From: Micromonospora rifamycinica
GTDB lineage: Bacteria; Actinomycetota; Actinomycetes; Mycobacteriales; Micromonosporaceae
DNA: 64,000 bases
NCBI RefSeq assembly: GCF_900090265.1
Contig: NZ_LT607752.1
Span: forward strand, 5,524,001 to 5,588,000
Direction of reading: 5' to 3'
Shown here: positions 1-8,657 of the stretch, one piece after another
How positions within the stretch are numbered: position 1 is the first letter of the stretch
Layout of the letters: every line of letters begins with the position of its first letter
Made by a program: the position numbers and the translations under genes
Notes under the pieces: generated by a model
What the model saw: the letters and a program-made list of their open reading frames with translations, nothing else
What the model was told of the DNA's origin: nothing
Database searches by the model: none

Positions 1-409
1 CGAACAGCGGCAGCAGCAGGAGCAGCCAGGGAGCCATCCGGACGAACAGCACCTGGCTGACGAGCAGCCCGCCGAAGCTGACGGACGAGGTGAGCATCAA
101 CACCGGCAACCGGCGGTGGCGGTAGGCGGCCTTCTCGTCGTCGTCCGGTGGCAGCGGCAGCGACGGATCGACGGTCGCCGGGCGGCCCGGCGTCGCCGGT
201 GCCACCGCCCGCCGCGCCACCGTTTCCCGGGGAGCCGCTACCGCGGCGGCTTCCCGTGGGGCCGGTACCGCGACGCCCTCGCGTCGCGGCGGTGTCGCGA
301 CCGGCTCCCGTCGCGGCGGTGCCGCCGCCGGCCCACGGGGGGCGGGTACCGCCGGACGGAGGAACTCCGTGGTCTCGTCGGTGCGGCCGGTGCCGGCCCG
401 GGTGCTCAC
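1..409 (-). CDS. Family 2 (cellulose-synthase-like) glycosyltransferase, N-terminal part only
   Basis: This minus-strand gene runs off the left edge; only about 136 N-terminal codons are present. It starts at GTG (409-407), overlapping the TGA of the next upstream gene by 4 bases. The peptide begins with about 85 Pro/Ala/Arg-rich residues, then an acidic DDDEK stretch, a YRHRRL motif and hydrophobic segments. From that motif on it aligns by eye with residues 50-100 of the GT2 at 28504-30156 (YRKRRL, VSFG, SQ-LFVR, PWL). I therefore infer the same enzyme type, a membrane polysaccharide synthase. The catalytic part lies outside the window, so activity cannot be judged. Confidence 0.75.
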   Translation of the reverse strand, partial: MSTRAGTGRTDETTEFLRPAVPAPRGPAAAPPRREPVATPPRREGVAVPAPREAAAVAAPRETVARRAVAPATPGRPATVDPSLPLPPDDDEKAAYRHRRLPVLMLTSSVSFGGLLVSQVLFVRMAPWLLLLLPLF

Positions 410-1977
410 TTCGTCCCCTCGGGCCTACGCACCAGCAGGGCGATGCTGAAGCCCCGGACCCGCCAGGTGCGCGCGACGGCGTACGGCTTGAGCGCGGCCT
501 CCTTGGCCGGCCCGATCCGCTGCACCGGATCGTCGAGCGCTCCCTTGCGGACGATCCACACCCGCTCCGGGCGGCCCAGGCACACCGGGACGTCCCGGTC
601 GGCGCACTCCTGCGCGCCCAGGGTGCCCTGCCGGCGGGCCGGCACGGTCATCAGCGCGTCCCGGGGCCGCCAGCTCTCGTCGACGTACCGGTTCACCGCG
701 TCCCGGCTGGTGCGCTGGTCACCGGCGTCGAACGGGCCGTACACCAGGGTGTCGCCGGGGGCCGCGTGTGCCCGCAGCACGGCGGCGATCTCGCTGGTGC
801 CCTGGCCGTGGCCGGTGACACCACGGATCTCCACCTGCACCGGGACGCCGAGCAGCCCGACCGCCAGCACCGCGGCGGTGCCCCGCAGCAGCGAACTGCG
901 ACGCAGCGCCAGCGAGGCGACCAGCACCCAGGCCGGCACCGTGAACAGCAGGTAGCGCGGCAACCAGAGCGGGACGAGCCGGGCGGCGACCAGCAGGCCG
1001 AGGGTGGGCAGCACCAGCCAGGCGGTGGCCACCGCCGACCGCTGCCGCATCGACATGCCGAGGAAGGCCAGGGCGAGCACCGCGCCCGCGAGCAGCGGCC
1101 CGCCGAACAGCGCCTCGGGCGTGTCGGCCAGCCGGTCCGGGGTGACCGGTGGAATCCAGGTGATCTGGGTACCGGTCTGCCGGCCGCCCAGCCAGAGCAC
1201 CGGCAGGGCGGGCAGCACACCGGCCGTCGCCGCGCCGAGCCAGCCGAAGAAGGTCCGCCGCCGGTCCGCCGCCCGCCAGGCGATCAGCGCGTGTGCGGCG
1301 AGCAGCAGCAACCCGACCAGGTGCAGCAGCCCGAGCAACGCCACCGCGGCGGCGTAGCCCAGGTAGCGGACGAACCGGGGACGTTCCAGCAGCCGGAGCA
1401 GCAGCAGGGTGGCCAGTGCGGCGGCGCACACCGCGAAGGCGTACGGGCGGGCCTCCTGCGCGTACCGGGAGGTGGTCGGCAGCACCGCGAACAGCACCCC
1501 GGCGACCAGCCCGACCCGCAGCCCACCGATCCGCAGGCCGATCGCGGCGACCAGCCCGGCCGCCGCCGCCATGGCCAGCAGCGAGGGCGTCCGCAGCGCG
1601 ACGTCGGAGCTGCCGGCCAGCGCCACCCAGCCGCGCAGCAGCAGGTAGTACGCGCCGAGGGAGGCGTCGACGTTGCGCAGCACCGCCACGAAGTCGTCGG
1701 TCCCGACGGTGACCATGCCCCAGGTGGCCAGCTCGTCCTCCCACAGGCCGGGCCGGTTGATCCCGATCCCGCCGAGGACACCGACGACCGCCACCGGCAG
1801 CAGCCGGGCGAGCTGCCGCAGCCAGGGCGCGTCCAGCGGCTCCGGTGGGGCCGGCCGGTCGGCCTCGGTGGGCTGCCAGGGGGCGGCCGGCTCGGGCGGC
1901 GCGTCGCGGACCCGGACGATCAGGGCGGTCGGCGCATCGCTCTTCGCGCCGCCCCCGGGAGGTGGGTTCCCGGTCAC
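406..1977 (-). CDS. GT-C fold membrane glycosyltransferase (ArnT/PMT-like)
   Basis: A 523-residue protein with about 10-12 hydrophobic segments. The first extracytoplasmic loop carries the WEDELATW motif typical of polyprenyl-phosphate-sugar GT-C enzymes, and SRYAQEARPYA follows. The C-terminal soluble part has a Cys pair and an RVWIV...LDDP motif also seen in the paralogues at 31145-32680 and 32697-34349. It probably moves a sugar from a lipid-linked donor to an extracytoplasmic acceptor; the sugar is unknown. It is co-transcribed with the partial GT2 at the edge (GTGA overlap). Start GTG 1977 is the longest start consistent with the frame; a later start cannot be excluded. Confidence 0.8.
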   Translation of the reverse strand: MTGNPPPGGGAKSDAPTALIVRVRDAPPEPAAPWQPTEADRPAPPEPLDAPWLRQLARLLPVAVVGVLGGIGINRPGLWEDELATWGMVTVGTDDFVAVLRNVDASLGAYYLLLRGWVALAGSSDVALRTPSLLAMAAAAGLVAAIGLRIGGLRVGLVAGVLFAVLPTTSRYAQEARPYAFAVCAAALATLLLLRLLERPRFVRYLGYAAAVALLGLLHLVGLLLLAAHALIAWRAADRRRTFFGWLGAATAGVLPALPVLWLGGRQTGTQITWIPPVTPDRLADTPEALFGGPLLAGAVLALAFLGMSMRQRSAVATAWLVLPTLGLLVAARLVPLWLPRYLLFTVPAWVLVASLALRRSSLLRGTAAVLAVGLLGVPVQVEIRGVTGHGQGTSEIAAVLRAHAAPGDTLVYGPFDAGDQRTSRDAVNRYVDESWRPRDALMTVPARRQGTLGAQECADRDVPVCLGRPERVWIVRKGALDDPVQRIGPAKEAALKPYAVARTWRVRGFSIALLVRRPEGTK

Positions 1978-2184
1978 CGGGCGGCGACGACCGCGTCGTC
2001 CGGAGCGGTCTCCGGCGCACCCGCAAGGGTCGGACAGGGGGAGACGGTCAGCATGCGTACGTGGCCCCGCTCGGTCGTGGAAGGGACGGACCGGAACGTC
2101 GTCGGCATCCGGCCGAAGGGTACCGGTGGGCCGCCGTCGACCCGGCCCCCGCGCGAGGGGGTGCGGGCCGGCTCGGGGGCCGGG

Positions 2185-3588
2185 TCAGATGGTGAAGGTG
2201 GCCTCGCGGACGGAGGCGGCCACCTTGCGCACCTCGTCCGCGCGGTCCAGGGGAGCGGTCATCCGGAGCACCAGCTGCCGGTCGATCGCGTCCTCCGGCA
2301 CGCTGCGCCAGTAGGAGAGGTAGACCAGGCCGTACCGGGGCGCACCGTCCACCCGGGAGGTCTCCGCCCAGGTGGTGAACTCGCCACTGCGTACCCACTG
2401 CAACCCCCATGCCTCTTCCTGCCGGCGCAGCGCGGTGCGCCGCTCGTCGGTGCAGAGCCGGGGGCACTGCCGCACGACCAGGTCGCCCCCGATGATCGAC
2501 CCGTCGGCGGCCGGGACGCCGCACCGGTAGTGCGCCGAACCGCTGGTGCGGCCGGCTTCGGTGCAGCTCCACCCGGTGGGCACCCGGAAGCTGAAGTCCA
2601 CCCCGGCCAGGCCGCTGATCTCCCGGGTCGGGTCGGTGCCGGCGAAGGTGGGCGCGGCGGTCGGCCAGCCCCCGCCGACCGGTGGTTCCACGCCCGGCTG
2701 GCGCGGCGGTGTTTCCGGCAGGCCCAGGTCGGCGCTCGGGGTCGGCGCGGCGGTGCCGGCGACGCCGCCGCGGCCGCCCTCCGACCAGCGCGCGACGCCG
2801 AACCCCCCGGCCGCGCCGACCACCGCCGCGACCAGCACGACCAGTGCGACCAGCGCCGACCAGACGCCGGTACGACCCCGGGCGCGCGGCCCGGCCGGCG
2901 GATACCCGGCTGGCGGTCCGGCCGGCGTGGGGCGCGCCCCGGCCGGCGGGTGCGGATAGGGCGCCGCCTGGTGCGGGCCGGACCGCTGCGCAAGCGGCAT
3001 CCCCCGGGGCGGTGCGGGCGGTTGCGGGACGGGCTGCGGCGGGGTCGGGGGCGTGCCGGCCGGTGTTGCGGTGGCCGGTGCGGCGGTGCCGGCGGTGGCC
3101 GGGCCGGCGGCGGGGGTGGCAGCCGCCACACCCGGGCCGACGGTCGGGGGAGGGGACGTGTCGCCGCCGGGCCGCCCGGTCGGCGGGTCGGCCGCCGGCC
3201 CCGCGCCGTCCGTCGGGCGCACCGGGGCGGTCACGCCGGGCGCACCGACCGGCTGCTGCCCGGCCCCGACCGGCGGCGGCTGCCCGGCCGGGGTGAGCCG
3301 CTGGCCGAGGGCGAGGAAGACGTGTGCGGCACCGGCACCCTGGTCGGCGGCGCAGGCCACCCAGGGCACCGGGCCGGTGTGGTTGGCTCCGGTGATCGGC
3401 AGGCCGTCCGAACGGGCCAGCGTGTTCGCCGCCGCGGCGAACGCCTCCCGCCAGCCGCCCTCGGCGGCGGCCGGCGCGAGCACGGCCACGGTGAACAGCC
3501 GCTCGGCGGTGTCCCGCGCGGCCCAGACCTCACCCAGCTCGCAGAAGCTCAACTTCCGGTGCAGCGCGTACGGACCGACTGTCTGCAT
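2185..3588 (-). CDS. Membrane protein with degenerate kinase-like N-terminus and extracytoplasmic domain
   Basis: A 467-residue protein. Residues 1-60 resemble the N-lobe of a Ser/Thr protein kinase (GPYALHRKL, GEVWAARD, VAVL), but the Gly-rich loop is eroded, the catalytic Lys is not evident and no catalytic or DFG loop follows. A Pro/Ala/Thr-rich linker (about 110-255) leads to one membrane segment near 265-290, then an outside domain of about 150 residues with several Cys. I infer a non-catalytic pseudokinase remnant tethered to an external domain; function unknown. The start is supported by a GGGGG ribosome site just upstream. The gene is followed after about 200 non-coding bases by the GT-C gene. 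Confidence 0.65.
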   Translation of the reverse strand: MQTVGPYALHRKLSFCELGEVWAARDTAERLFTVAVLAPAAAEGGWREAFAAAANTLARSDGLPITGANHTGPVPWVACAADQGAGAAHVFLALGQRLTPAGQPPPVGAGQQPVGAPGVTAPVRPTDGAGPAADPPTGRPGGDTSPPPTVGPGVAAATPAAGPATAGTAAPATATPAGTPPTPPQPVPQPPAPPRGMPLAQRSGPHQAAPYPHPPAGARPTPAGPPAGYPPAGPRARGRTGVWSALVALVVLVAAVVGAAGGFGVARWSEGGRGGVAGTAAPTPSADLGLPETPPRQPGVEPPVGGGWPTAAPTFAGTDPTREISGLAGVDFSFRVPTGWSCTEAGRTSGSAHYRCGVPAADGSIIGGDLVVRQCPRLCTDERRTALRRQEEAWGLQWVRSGEFTTWAETSRVDGAPRYGLVYLSYWRSVPEDAIDRQLVLRMTAPLDRADEVRKVAASVREATFTI

Positions 3589-3600
3589 GTGGCATCCCCC

Positions 3601-3619
3601 CGACCGATCGTATCGGTCG
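3601..3619. other. Short perfect hairpin between glpK and the kinase-like gene
   Basis: CGACCGAT (3601-3608) and ATCGGTCG (3612-3619) form a perfect 8-bp stem with a 3-base loop. It lies 40 bases after the glpK stop and 12 bases before the next start on the same strand. It could end glpK transcription or be an operator or leader hairpin for the next gene. There is no U tract. Confidence 0.4.
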
Positions 3620-3658
3620 CAGCGGCGTGGACCGATCGACCGGCGGGTCGCCGGGCGG

Positions 3659-5143
3659 TCAGTCGACCCAGTCGAGCGTGCGGGCGACCGCCTTGCGCCA
3701 CCGGCCCAGTTCCCGCTCCCGGTGGGCCGGGTCCATCCGGGACTCCCACTGTGCGTCGGAGCGCCACTGGGCGCGCAGGGTGGCCAGGTCCGGCCAGAAA
3801 CCGACCGCCAGACCGGCCGCGTACGCCGCGCCGAGGCAGGTGGTCTCGGTGATCCGGGAGCGAACCACCGGCACCGCCAACACGTCGGCGAGGACCTGCA
3901 TCAGCAGCCCGTTCGCGGTCATCCCACCGTCCACCCGCAACCGGCGCAGTGCCACGTCGGAGTCGGCGTTCATCGCGTCGACCACCTCCCGGGTCTGCCA
4001 GGCGGACGCCTCCAGCGCCGCCCGCGCCAGGTGCCCCTTGGTGATGTAGCCGGTCAGCCCGGCGATCACCCCCCGGGCGTCCTGCCGCCAGTGCGGCGCG
4101 AACAGCCCGGAGAAGGCCGGCACCACGTAGCAGCCGCCGTTGTCGTCCACGGTGGCCGCCAGCTCCTCGATCTCGGCGGCCGAGGAGATCAGCCCGAGGT
4201 TGTCCCGCAGCCACTGCACCAGCGAGCCGGTCACCGCGATCGCCCCCTCCAGGGCGTACGCGGCCGGCTGGCCGTCGATCCGGTAGGCCACCGTGGTCAG
4301 CAGGCCGTGGCTGGACGGCACCGGGCTGGCACCGGTGTTGAGCAGCAGGAAGCTGCCGGTGCCGTAGGTGCACTTCGCCTCGCCGGGCTGGAAGCAGGTC
4401 TGCCCGAACAGGGCGGCCTGCTGGTCGCCGAGCGCGCTGGCCACCGGCACCCCGGCGAGCACCCCGTGGGCGGTCCCGTAGACCTCCGCCGAGCTGCGGA
4501 TCTGCGGCAGCATCGCGGCCGGGATGCGGAGCGCGTCGAGCAGCTCCCGGTCCCAGTCGAGGGTCTCCAGGCTCATCAGCATGGTCCGGCTGGCGTTGGT
4601 CACGTCGGTGACGTGCCGGCCGGTCAGGTTCCAGATCAGCCAGCTGTCCATGGTGCCGAAGAGCACCTCGCCCCGCTCGGCGCGTCCGCGCAGCCCGTCG
4701 ACGTCGTCCAGCAGCCAGCTCAGCTTCGGGCCGGCGAAGTAGGTGGCCAGGGTGAGGCCGGTGCGCTCGCGCAGCCTCTCCTCGCCGTACGACGTGGCCA
4801 GCTCGCGCAGCAGCGGACCGGTGCGGGTGTCCTGCCAGACGACGGCGTTGGCGACCGGGCGGCCGGTGACCCGGTCCCAGACCACGGTGGTCTCCCGCTG
4901 GTTGGTGATGCCGACGGCGGCCAGCCCCTCCGGGCCGGTGCCGGCTTCGGCCAGCGCGTCGCGGACCACCTGCTCGACGTTGGTCCAGATCTCTGCGGCG
5001 TCGTGCTCCACCCAGCCGGGCCGGGGGAAGATCTGCCGGTGCTCGCGTTGGGCGACGGCGACGATCTCACCGGCCCGGTCGAAGACGATGCACCGCGACG
5101 AGGTGGTGCCCTGGTCGATGGCGGCGACGTACTCTCCGGTCAT
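3659..5143 (-). CDS. glpK: Glycerol kinase
   Basis: A 494-residue FGGY-family kinase that phosphorylates glycerol to sn-glycerol 3-phosphate with ATP. The N-terminus has the phosphate-binding AIDQGTTSSRCIVFD. Other signatures are ITNQRETTVVWDR, WQDTRT, the GALGDQQAALFGQ-like segment, YGTGSFLLLNTG and the C-terminal GGMTANGLLMQ. Length matches the usual 495-505. ATG 5143 is chosen because conserved sequence begins right after it; the long open frame upstream is a shadow of the divergent prs gene. No glpF or glpD lies beside it. The 63 bases between glpK and prs must hold both promoters. Confidence 0.95.
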   Translation of the reverse strand: MTGEYVAAIDQGTTSSRCIVFDRAGEIVAVAQREHRQIFPRPGWVEHDAAEIWTNVEQVVRDALAEAGTGPEGLAAVGITNQRETTVVWDRVTGRPVANAVVWQDTRTGPLLRELATSYGEERLRERTGLTLATYFAGPKLSWLLDDVDGLRGRAERGEVLFGTMDSWLIWNLTGRHVTDVTNASRTMLMSLETLDWDRELLDALRIPAAMLPQIRSSAEVYGTAHGVLAGVPVASALGDQQAALFGQTCFQPGEAKCTYGTGSFLLLNTGASPVPSSHGLLTTVAYRIDGQPAAYALEGAIAVTGSLVQWLRDNLGLISSAAEIEELAATVDDNGGCYVVPAFSGLFAPHWRQDARGVIAGLTGYITKGHLARAALEASAWQTREVVDAMNADSDVALRRLRVDGGMTANGLLMQVLADVLAVPVVRSRITETTCLGAAYAAGLAVGFWPDLATLRAQWRSDAQWESRMDPAHRERELGRWRKAVARTLDWVD

Positions 5144-5206
5144 CCCGGCACCGTACCCGGCGGGTACGCCCCGGAGCACCGCCGCGGCTCCGTACGATCT
5201 CCAGAC

Positions 5207-6145
5207 GTGCGCGACATCGCCGTGTTCAGTGGAACCGCCCACCCCGACCTCGCCGCCGAGATCTGCTCCCACCTCGGGGTGCCGCTGCACCCGGTGCGGG
5301 TGTCCCGGTTCGCCAACGACTGCCTGGAGGTGCAGTTGCAGGCGAACTGCCGGGAGCGGGACGTCTTCCTGATCCAGCCGCTGGTGCCGCCGGTGCAGGA
5401 GCACCTGGTCGAGCTGCTGCTCATGATCGACGCGGCCCGGGGCGCGTCGGCCGGGCGGATCACCGTGGTGCTGCCGCACTACGCGTACGCCCGGTCGGAC
5501 AAGAAGGACGCGCCGCGCATCTCCATCGGCGCGCGGCTGGTGGCCGACCTGCTCACCTCGGCCGGCGCGCAGCGGGTGCTGGCGATGACCCTGCACTCGC
5601 CGCAGGTGCACGGCTTCTTCAGCGTCCCGGTCGACCACCTGCACGCGCTGCGGGAGCTGGCCGCCCACTTCCGGGGACGTGACCTGGGTAACACGGTGGT
5701 GGTCTCGCCGGACCTGGGCAACGCCAAGGAGGCGGCGGCGTTCGCCCGGATGCTCGGCACCCCGGTCGCGGCCGGGGCCAAGCAGCGGTTCAGCGACGAC
5801 CGGGTCACCATCAGCACGGTGATCGGCGAGGTGGACGACCGGGACGTGATCGTGCTGGACGACGAGATCGCCAAGGGCAGCACGGTGATCGAGCTGATCG
5901 CCCACCTGCGGGAGCGCAACGTCCGGTCGATCCGGCTGGCCTGCACCCACGGCCTGTTCTCCAGCGGCGCGTTGGCCCGGCTCAGCGCCACCGACGGGGT
6001 GTGCGAGATCGTCTGCACCAACACGGTGCCGATCCCGCAGGACAAGCGGGTGCCCAAGCTGGAGGTGCTCTCGGTGGCCCCGGCGCTGGCCGAGGCGATG
6101 CGTCGGATCCACAACGGCGAGTCGGTCAGCGCCCTGTTCGGCTGA
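5207..6145 (+). CDS. prs: Ribose-phosphate pyrophosphokinase (PRPP synthetase)
   Basis: A 312-residue enzyme making PRPP from ribose 5-phosphate and ATP for nucleotide, His and Trp synthesis. Visible motifs are FSGTAHPDLAAEI at the N-terminus, the catalytic flexible-loop region YARSDKKDAPRISI, SPDLGNAKEA and the PRPP-binding loop VIVLDDEIAKGST. GTG 5207 places FSGTAHP at residues 7-13, as in the family. Actinomycetes usually carry a main prs next to glmU; glmU is absent here, so this may be a second copy. The gene ends convergently with the anti-sigma gene across a 15-bp repeat array. Confidence 0.93.
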   Translation: MRDIAVFSGTAHPDLAAEICSHLGVPLHPVRVSRFANDCLEVQLQANCRERDVFLIQPLVPPVQEHLVELLLMIDAARGASAGRITVVLPHYAYARSDKKDAPRISIGARLVADLLTSAGAQRVLAMTLHSPQVHGFFSVPVDHLHALRELAAHFRGRDLGNTVVVSPDLGNAKEAAAFARMLGTPVAAGAKQRFSDDRVTISTVIGEVDDRDVIVLDDEIAKGSTVIELIAHLRERNVRSIRLACTHGLFSSGALARLSATDGVCEIVCTNTVPIPQDKRVPKLEVLSVAPALAEAMRRIHNGESVSALFG

Positions 6146-6210
6146 CCGGACGCCCGCCCGGCGGCCTGCCCCTTGCCGCCGGCCCGGTCGCCGCCTGATC
6201 AGTCGCCCCG

Positions 6211-6285
6211 GCCCGGTCGGTGCCGGCCCGGTCGGTGCCGGCCCGGTCGGTGCCGGCCCGGTCGGTGCCGGCCCGGTCGGTGGCG
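6211..6285. repeat. Five tandem 15-bp repeats between prs and the anti-sigma gene
   Basis: GCCCGGTCGGTGCCG occurs four times in register (6211, 6226, 6241, 6256), and the fifth unit (6271) differs by one base. The array fills the convergent gap between the prs stop and the anti-sigma stop at 6288-6290. The 15-base period is a multiple of three, but no gene reads through it. Confidence 0.9.
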
Positions 6286-6287
6286 GA

Positions 6288-6725
6288 TCAGTCGGTGGCG
6301 GTGGCGCTGATCCGGACCGTGGTGCCGGCGGCGCCGCTCTCGACCTCCATCGCGTCGCTGAGCTCCCGGGCCAGCCAGAGGCCCCAGCCGCCGGCGGTGT
6401 CCGGGGCGGGCCGGCTGCGGTCGTGGAGCTGGCGCTCGCTCAGGCCGTGACCGTGGTCGGACACCTCGCAGACCAGCTCGCCGGGGCGTCGCCAGAGTCG
6501 CAGCCAGCCCCGGCCGCCGCCGTGCCGGACGGCGTTGGTGATCAGCTCGTTGACCGCGAGCACGAAGTCGTCGAGCCGCTGCCCCACCAGCCCGGCGGCG
6601 TGCGCGCAGGAGCTGACCGAGTGTCTCAGCTCGGTCACCTGTGCCTGGTCGAACGCCTCGGCGATGAGAAGGGAAGGTTCGATGGGCACCACCGTACGCG
6701 GTGTGGGAAGCTCTGCGTTCGTCAT
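6288..6725 (-). CDS. ATP-binding anti-sigma regulatory factor (RsbW-type HATPase)
   Basis: A 145-residue single-domain GHKL ATPase of the serine-kinase anti-sigma class. The N box is VNELITNAVRHG (about residues 62-73), followed by the G1 box SDHGHG and a G2-like GGWGLWLARELSD. This family binds a sigma factor or phosphorylates a STAS anti-anti-sigma partner. No partner is adjacent, but a STAS+HATPase protein is 3 kb away. The start ATG 6725 lies about 120 bp from the divergent histidine kinase gene. Confidence 0.85.
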   Translation of the reverse strand: MTNAELPTPRTVVPIEPSLLIAEAFDQAQVTELRHSVSSCAHAAGLVGQRLDDFVLAVNELITNAVRHGGGRGWLRLWRRPGELVCEVSDHGHGLSERQLHDRSRPAPDTAGGWGLWLARELSDAMEVESGAAGTTVRISATATD

Positions 6726-6844
6726 GGGCCCTGTCCCGACAGCGATCTCGGAGTTTCGCGGTATTTCTACCGTACGTCAGGGTTGTTGACGCGGCAGCGG
6801 GCGGTCCGGCAGCCGACCGGGGCCGTTGTGGCATCGTGACGGCC

Positions 6845-7975
6845 ATGCCGTCGTCCCCGCCGGGTGGTTTCGAGGTCCCGCTCTGGCGCTCCGTCGCGGT
6901 CTTCCGCTTCGCCTCGCTGGTCTACGTCGGCCTGCTGGTCCTGCGGGACGCCGACCGGTACGCCCACCCGATCGCCGCCGGCGGCGTGCTGCTGGTGATG
7001 CTGGCCTGGTCCGGGGTGACCGCGGTCGGCTACGCCCGGCCGGCGAACCGGGGCTGGCCGCTGCTCTCGGCCGACCTCGGTGTGGTGCTGCTGATTCTGG
7101 CCGTCACCCCGTGGGTGGTGGGCCGTCCGGCGCTGGCGGCCGGGGTGCCGGCCCTGGCCGTGGCCTGGCTGGCCGGGCCGGTGCTGGCCTGGGCGGTCTC
7201 CGGCGGGCGGCGACGCGGCACGGTGGCCGCCCTGCTGGTCGGCGGCACCGACCTGGTCACCCGGGGCCGGTTCGCCCCGTCCTCGCTGACCGGGGTGATC
7301 CTGCTGCTGCTCGCCGGTGCGGTGGTGGGGCACGTGGCCCGGTTGGCGGCGACCACCGAGGACCGGTTGCAGCGGGCGGTGGAGCTGGAGGCGGCCACCC
7401 GGGAACGGGAGCGGCTGGCCCGGGACATCCACGACTCGGTGCTCCAGGTGCTGGCGCTGGTCCAGCGGCGCGGCGCGCACCTGGACGGCGAGGCCGGTGA
7501 GCTGGCCCGGCTCGCCGGCCAGCAGGAGGCGGCGCTGCGCGCGTTGATCTCCGGGGTGCCGCCGGCCTCCGCCGCCGACCCGGTCGGCGAGCTGGACCTG
7601 CGCTCCCTGCTCACCGGCTACGCCTCGGCGGAGGTGCAGGTCTCCGCCCCGGCGACCCCGGTGCCGCTGCCCCTGCCGGTGGCCCGGGAGGTGGCCGCCG
7701 CGACGGCGGCGGCGCTGGACAACGTGCGGCGGCACGCCGACGGGCGGGCCTGGGTGCTGGTCGAGGACGAGGGGGAGGCGGTGACCGTGTCGGTGCGCGA
7801 CGCCGGTCCGGGTATTCCGGCGGGCCGGCTGGTCGAGGCGGCCCGGCAGGGCCGGTTGGGGGTGGCCCAGGCCATCCGGGGTCGGATGACCGACCTGGGC
7901 GGCGAGGCCCGGATCGTCTCGACGCCGGGGGAGGGCACCGAGATCGAGCTGGTGGTGCCGAGGAGGGGCCGATGA
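6845..7975 (+). CDS. NarL-type sensor histidine kinase
   Basis: A 376-residue membrane histidine kinase of the HisKA_3 class. Five or six hydrophobic segments occupy residues 15-165. The dimerisation helix has RERERLARDIHDSVLQ with the phosphorylated His at about 196, and the ATPase domain shows DNVRRHA (N box) and DAGPGIP (G1 box). ATG 6845 is preferred; GTG 6836 in frame is an alternative. The gene overlaps the response-regulator gene by 4 bases, so the two form a two-component pair. The signal is unknown. Confidence 0.88.
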   Translation: MPSSPPGGFEVPLWRSVAVFRFASLVYVGLLVLRDADRYAHPIAAGGVLLVMLAWSGVTAVGYARPANRGWPLLSADLGVVLLILAVTPWVVGRPALAAGVPALAVAWLAGPVLAWAVSGGRRRGTVAALLVGGTDLVTRGRFAPSSLTGVILLLLAGAVVGHVARLAATTEDRLQRAVELEAATRERERLARDIHDSVLQVLALVQRRGAHLDGEAGELARLAGQQEAALRALISGVPPASAADPVGELDLRSLLTGYASAEVQVSAPATPVPLPLPVAREVAAATAAALDNVRRHADGRAWVLVEDEGEAVTVSVRDAGPGIPAGRLVEAARQGRLGVAQAIRGRMTDLGGEARIVSTPGEGTEIELVVPRRGR

Positions 7976-8655
7976 GCGAGGGACCGACGACCGGGGTACG
8001 GGTGATGGTGGTCGACGACCACCCGATGTGGCGGGAGGGGGTGGCCCGCGACCTCACCGAGGCCGGGCATCTGGTGGTGGCGACCAGCGGTGAGGGCCGC
8101 CAGGCGGTCCGGGTGGCCGCCGCGGCCCGGCCCGACCTGGTGGTGCTCGACCTCCAGTTACCGGACGTCTCCGGGGTGGCGGTGATCCACGGACTGCGGG
8201 CCGCGCTGCCCCGGGTGCGGGTGCTGATGCTGTCGGCCAGCGGCGAGCAGCAGGGCGTGCTGGACGCGGTGAAGGCCGGGGCCACCGGCTACCTGCTGAA
8301 GTCGGCGGCCCCGGCGGAGTTCCTGGACGCGGTGCGCCGGACCGCCGCCGGGGAGCCGGTGTTCACCCCCGGCCTGGCCGGTCTGGTGCTGGGCGAGTAC
8401 CGGCGGCTCGCCGCCGGCCCCCCGGCCGCCGGCCCCGGCGACGGCGGGGCCGGCACGGCACCCCGGCTCACCGAACGGGAGACCGAGGTGCTGCGGCTGG
8501 TGGCCAAGGGGCTGTCCTACAAGCAGATCGCCGGCCGGCTCGGGTTGTCCCACCGCACCGTGCAGAACCACGTGCAGAACACCCTGGGCAAGCTCCAGCT
8601 GCACAACCGGGTGGAGCTGACCCGGTACGCGATCGAGCAGGGCCTCGACGGCTGA
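7972..8655 (+). CDS. LuxR/NarL-family response regulator
   Basis: A 227-residue regulator. The receiver domain has the acidic pair at Asp15-Asp16, the phospho-acceptor Asp60 in VVLDLQLPD and the Lys of LLKSAAP. A Gly/Pro/Ala linker (about 140-160) leads to a GerE helix-turn-helix: LTERETEVLRLVAKGLSYKQIA and LSHRTVQNHVQNTL. It is the partner of the kinase upstream (ATGA overlap). Its stop lies two bases from the stop of the convergent DUF5709 gene, so no separate terminator fits between them. Confidence 0.9.
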   Translation: MSEGPTTGVRVMVVDDHPMWREGVARDLTEAGHLVVATSGEGRQAVRVAAAARPDLVVLDLQLPDVSGVAVIHGLRAALPRVRVLMLSASGEQQGVLDAVKAGATGYLLKSAAPAEFLDAVRRTAAGEPVFTPGLAGLVLGEYRRLAAGPPAAGPGDGGAGTAPRLTERETEVLRLVAKGLSYKQIAGRLGLSHRTVQNHVQNTLGKLQLHNRVELTRYAIEQGLDG

Positions 8656-8657
8656 GG

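Noticed and set aside
148..3852. 1234-codon plus-strand open frame across the left end
   Set aside because: It is antisense to three well-supported minus-strand genes, is Pro/Arg/Gly-rich throughout and shows no domain. It is a GC-driven shadow frame.
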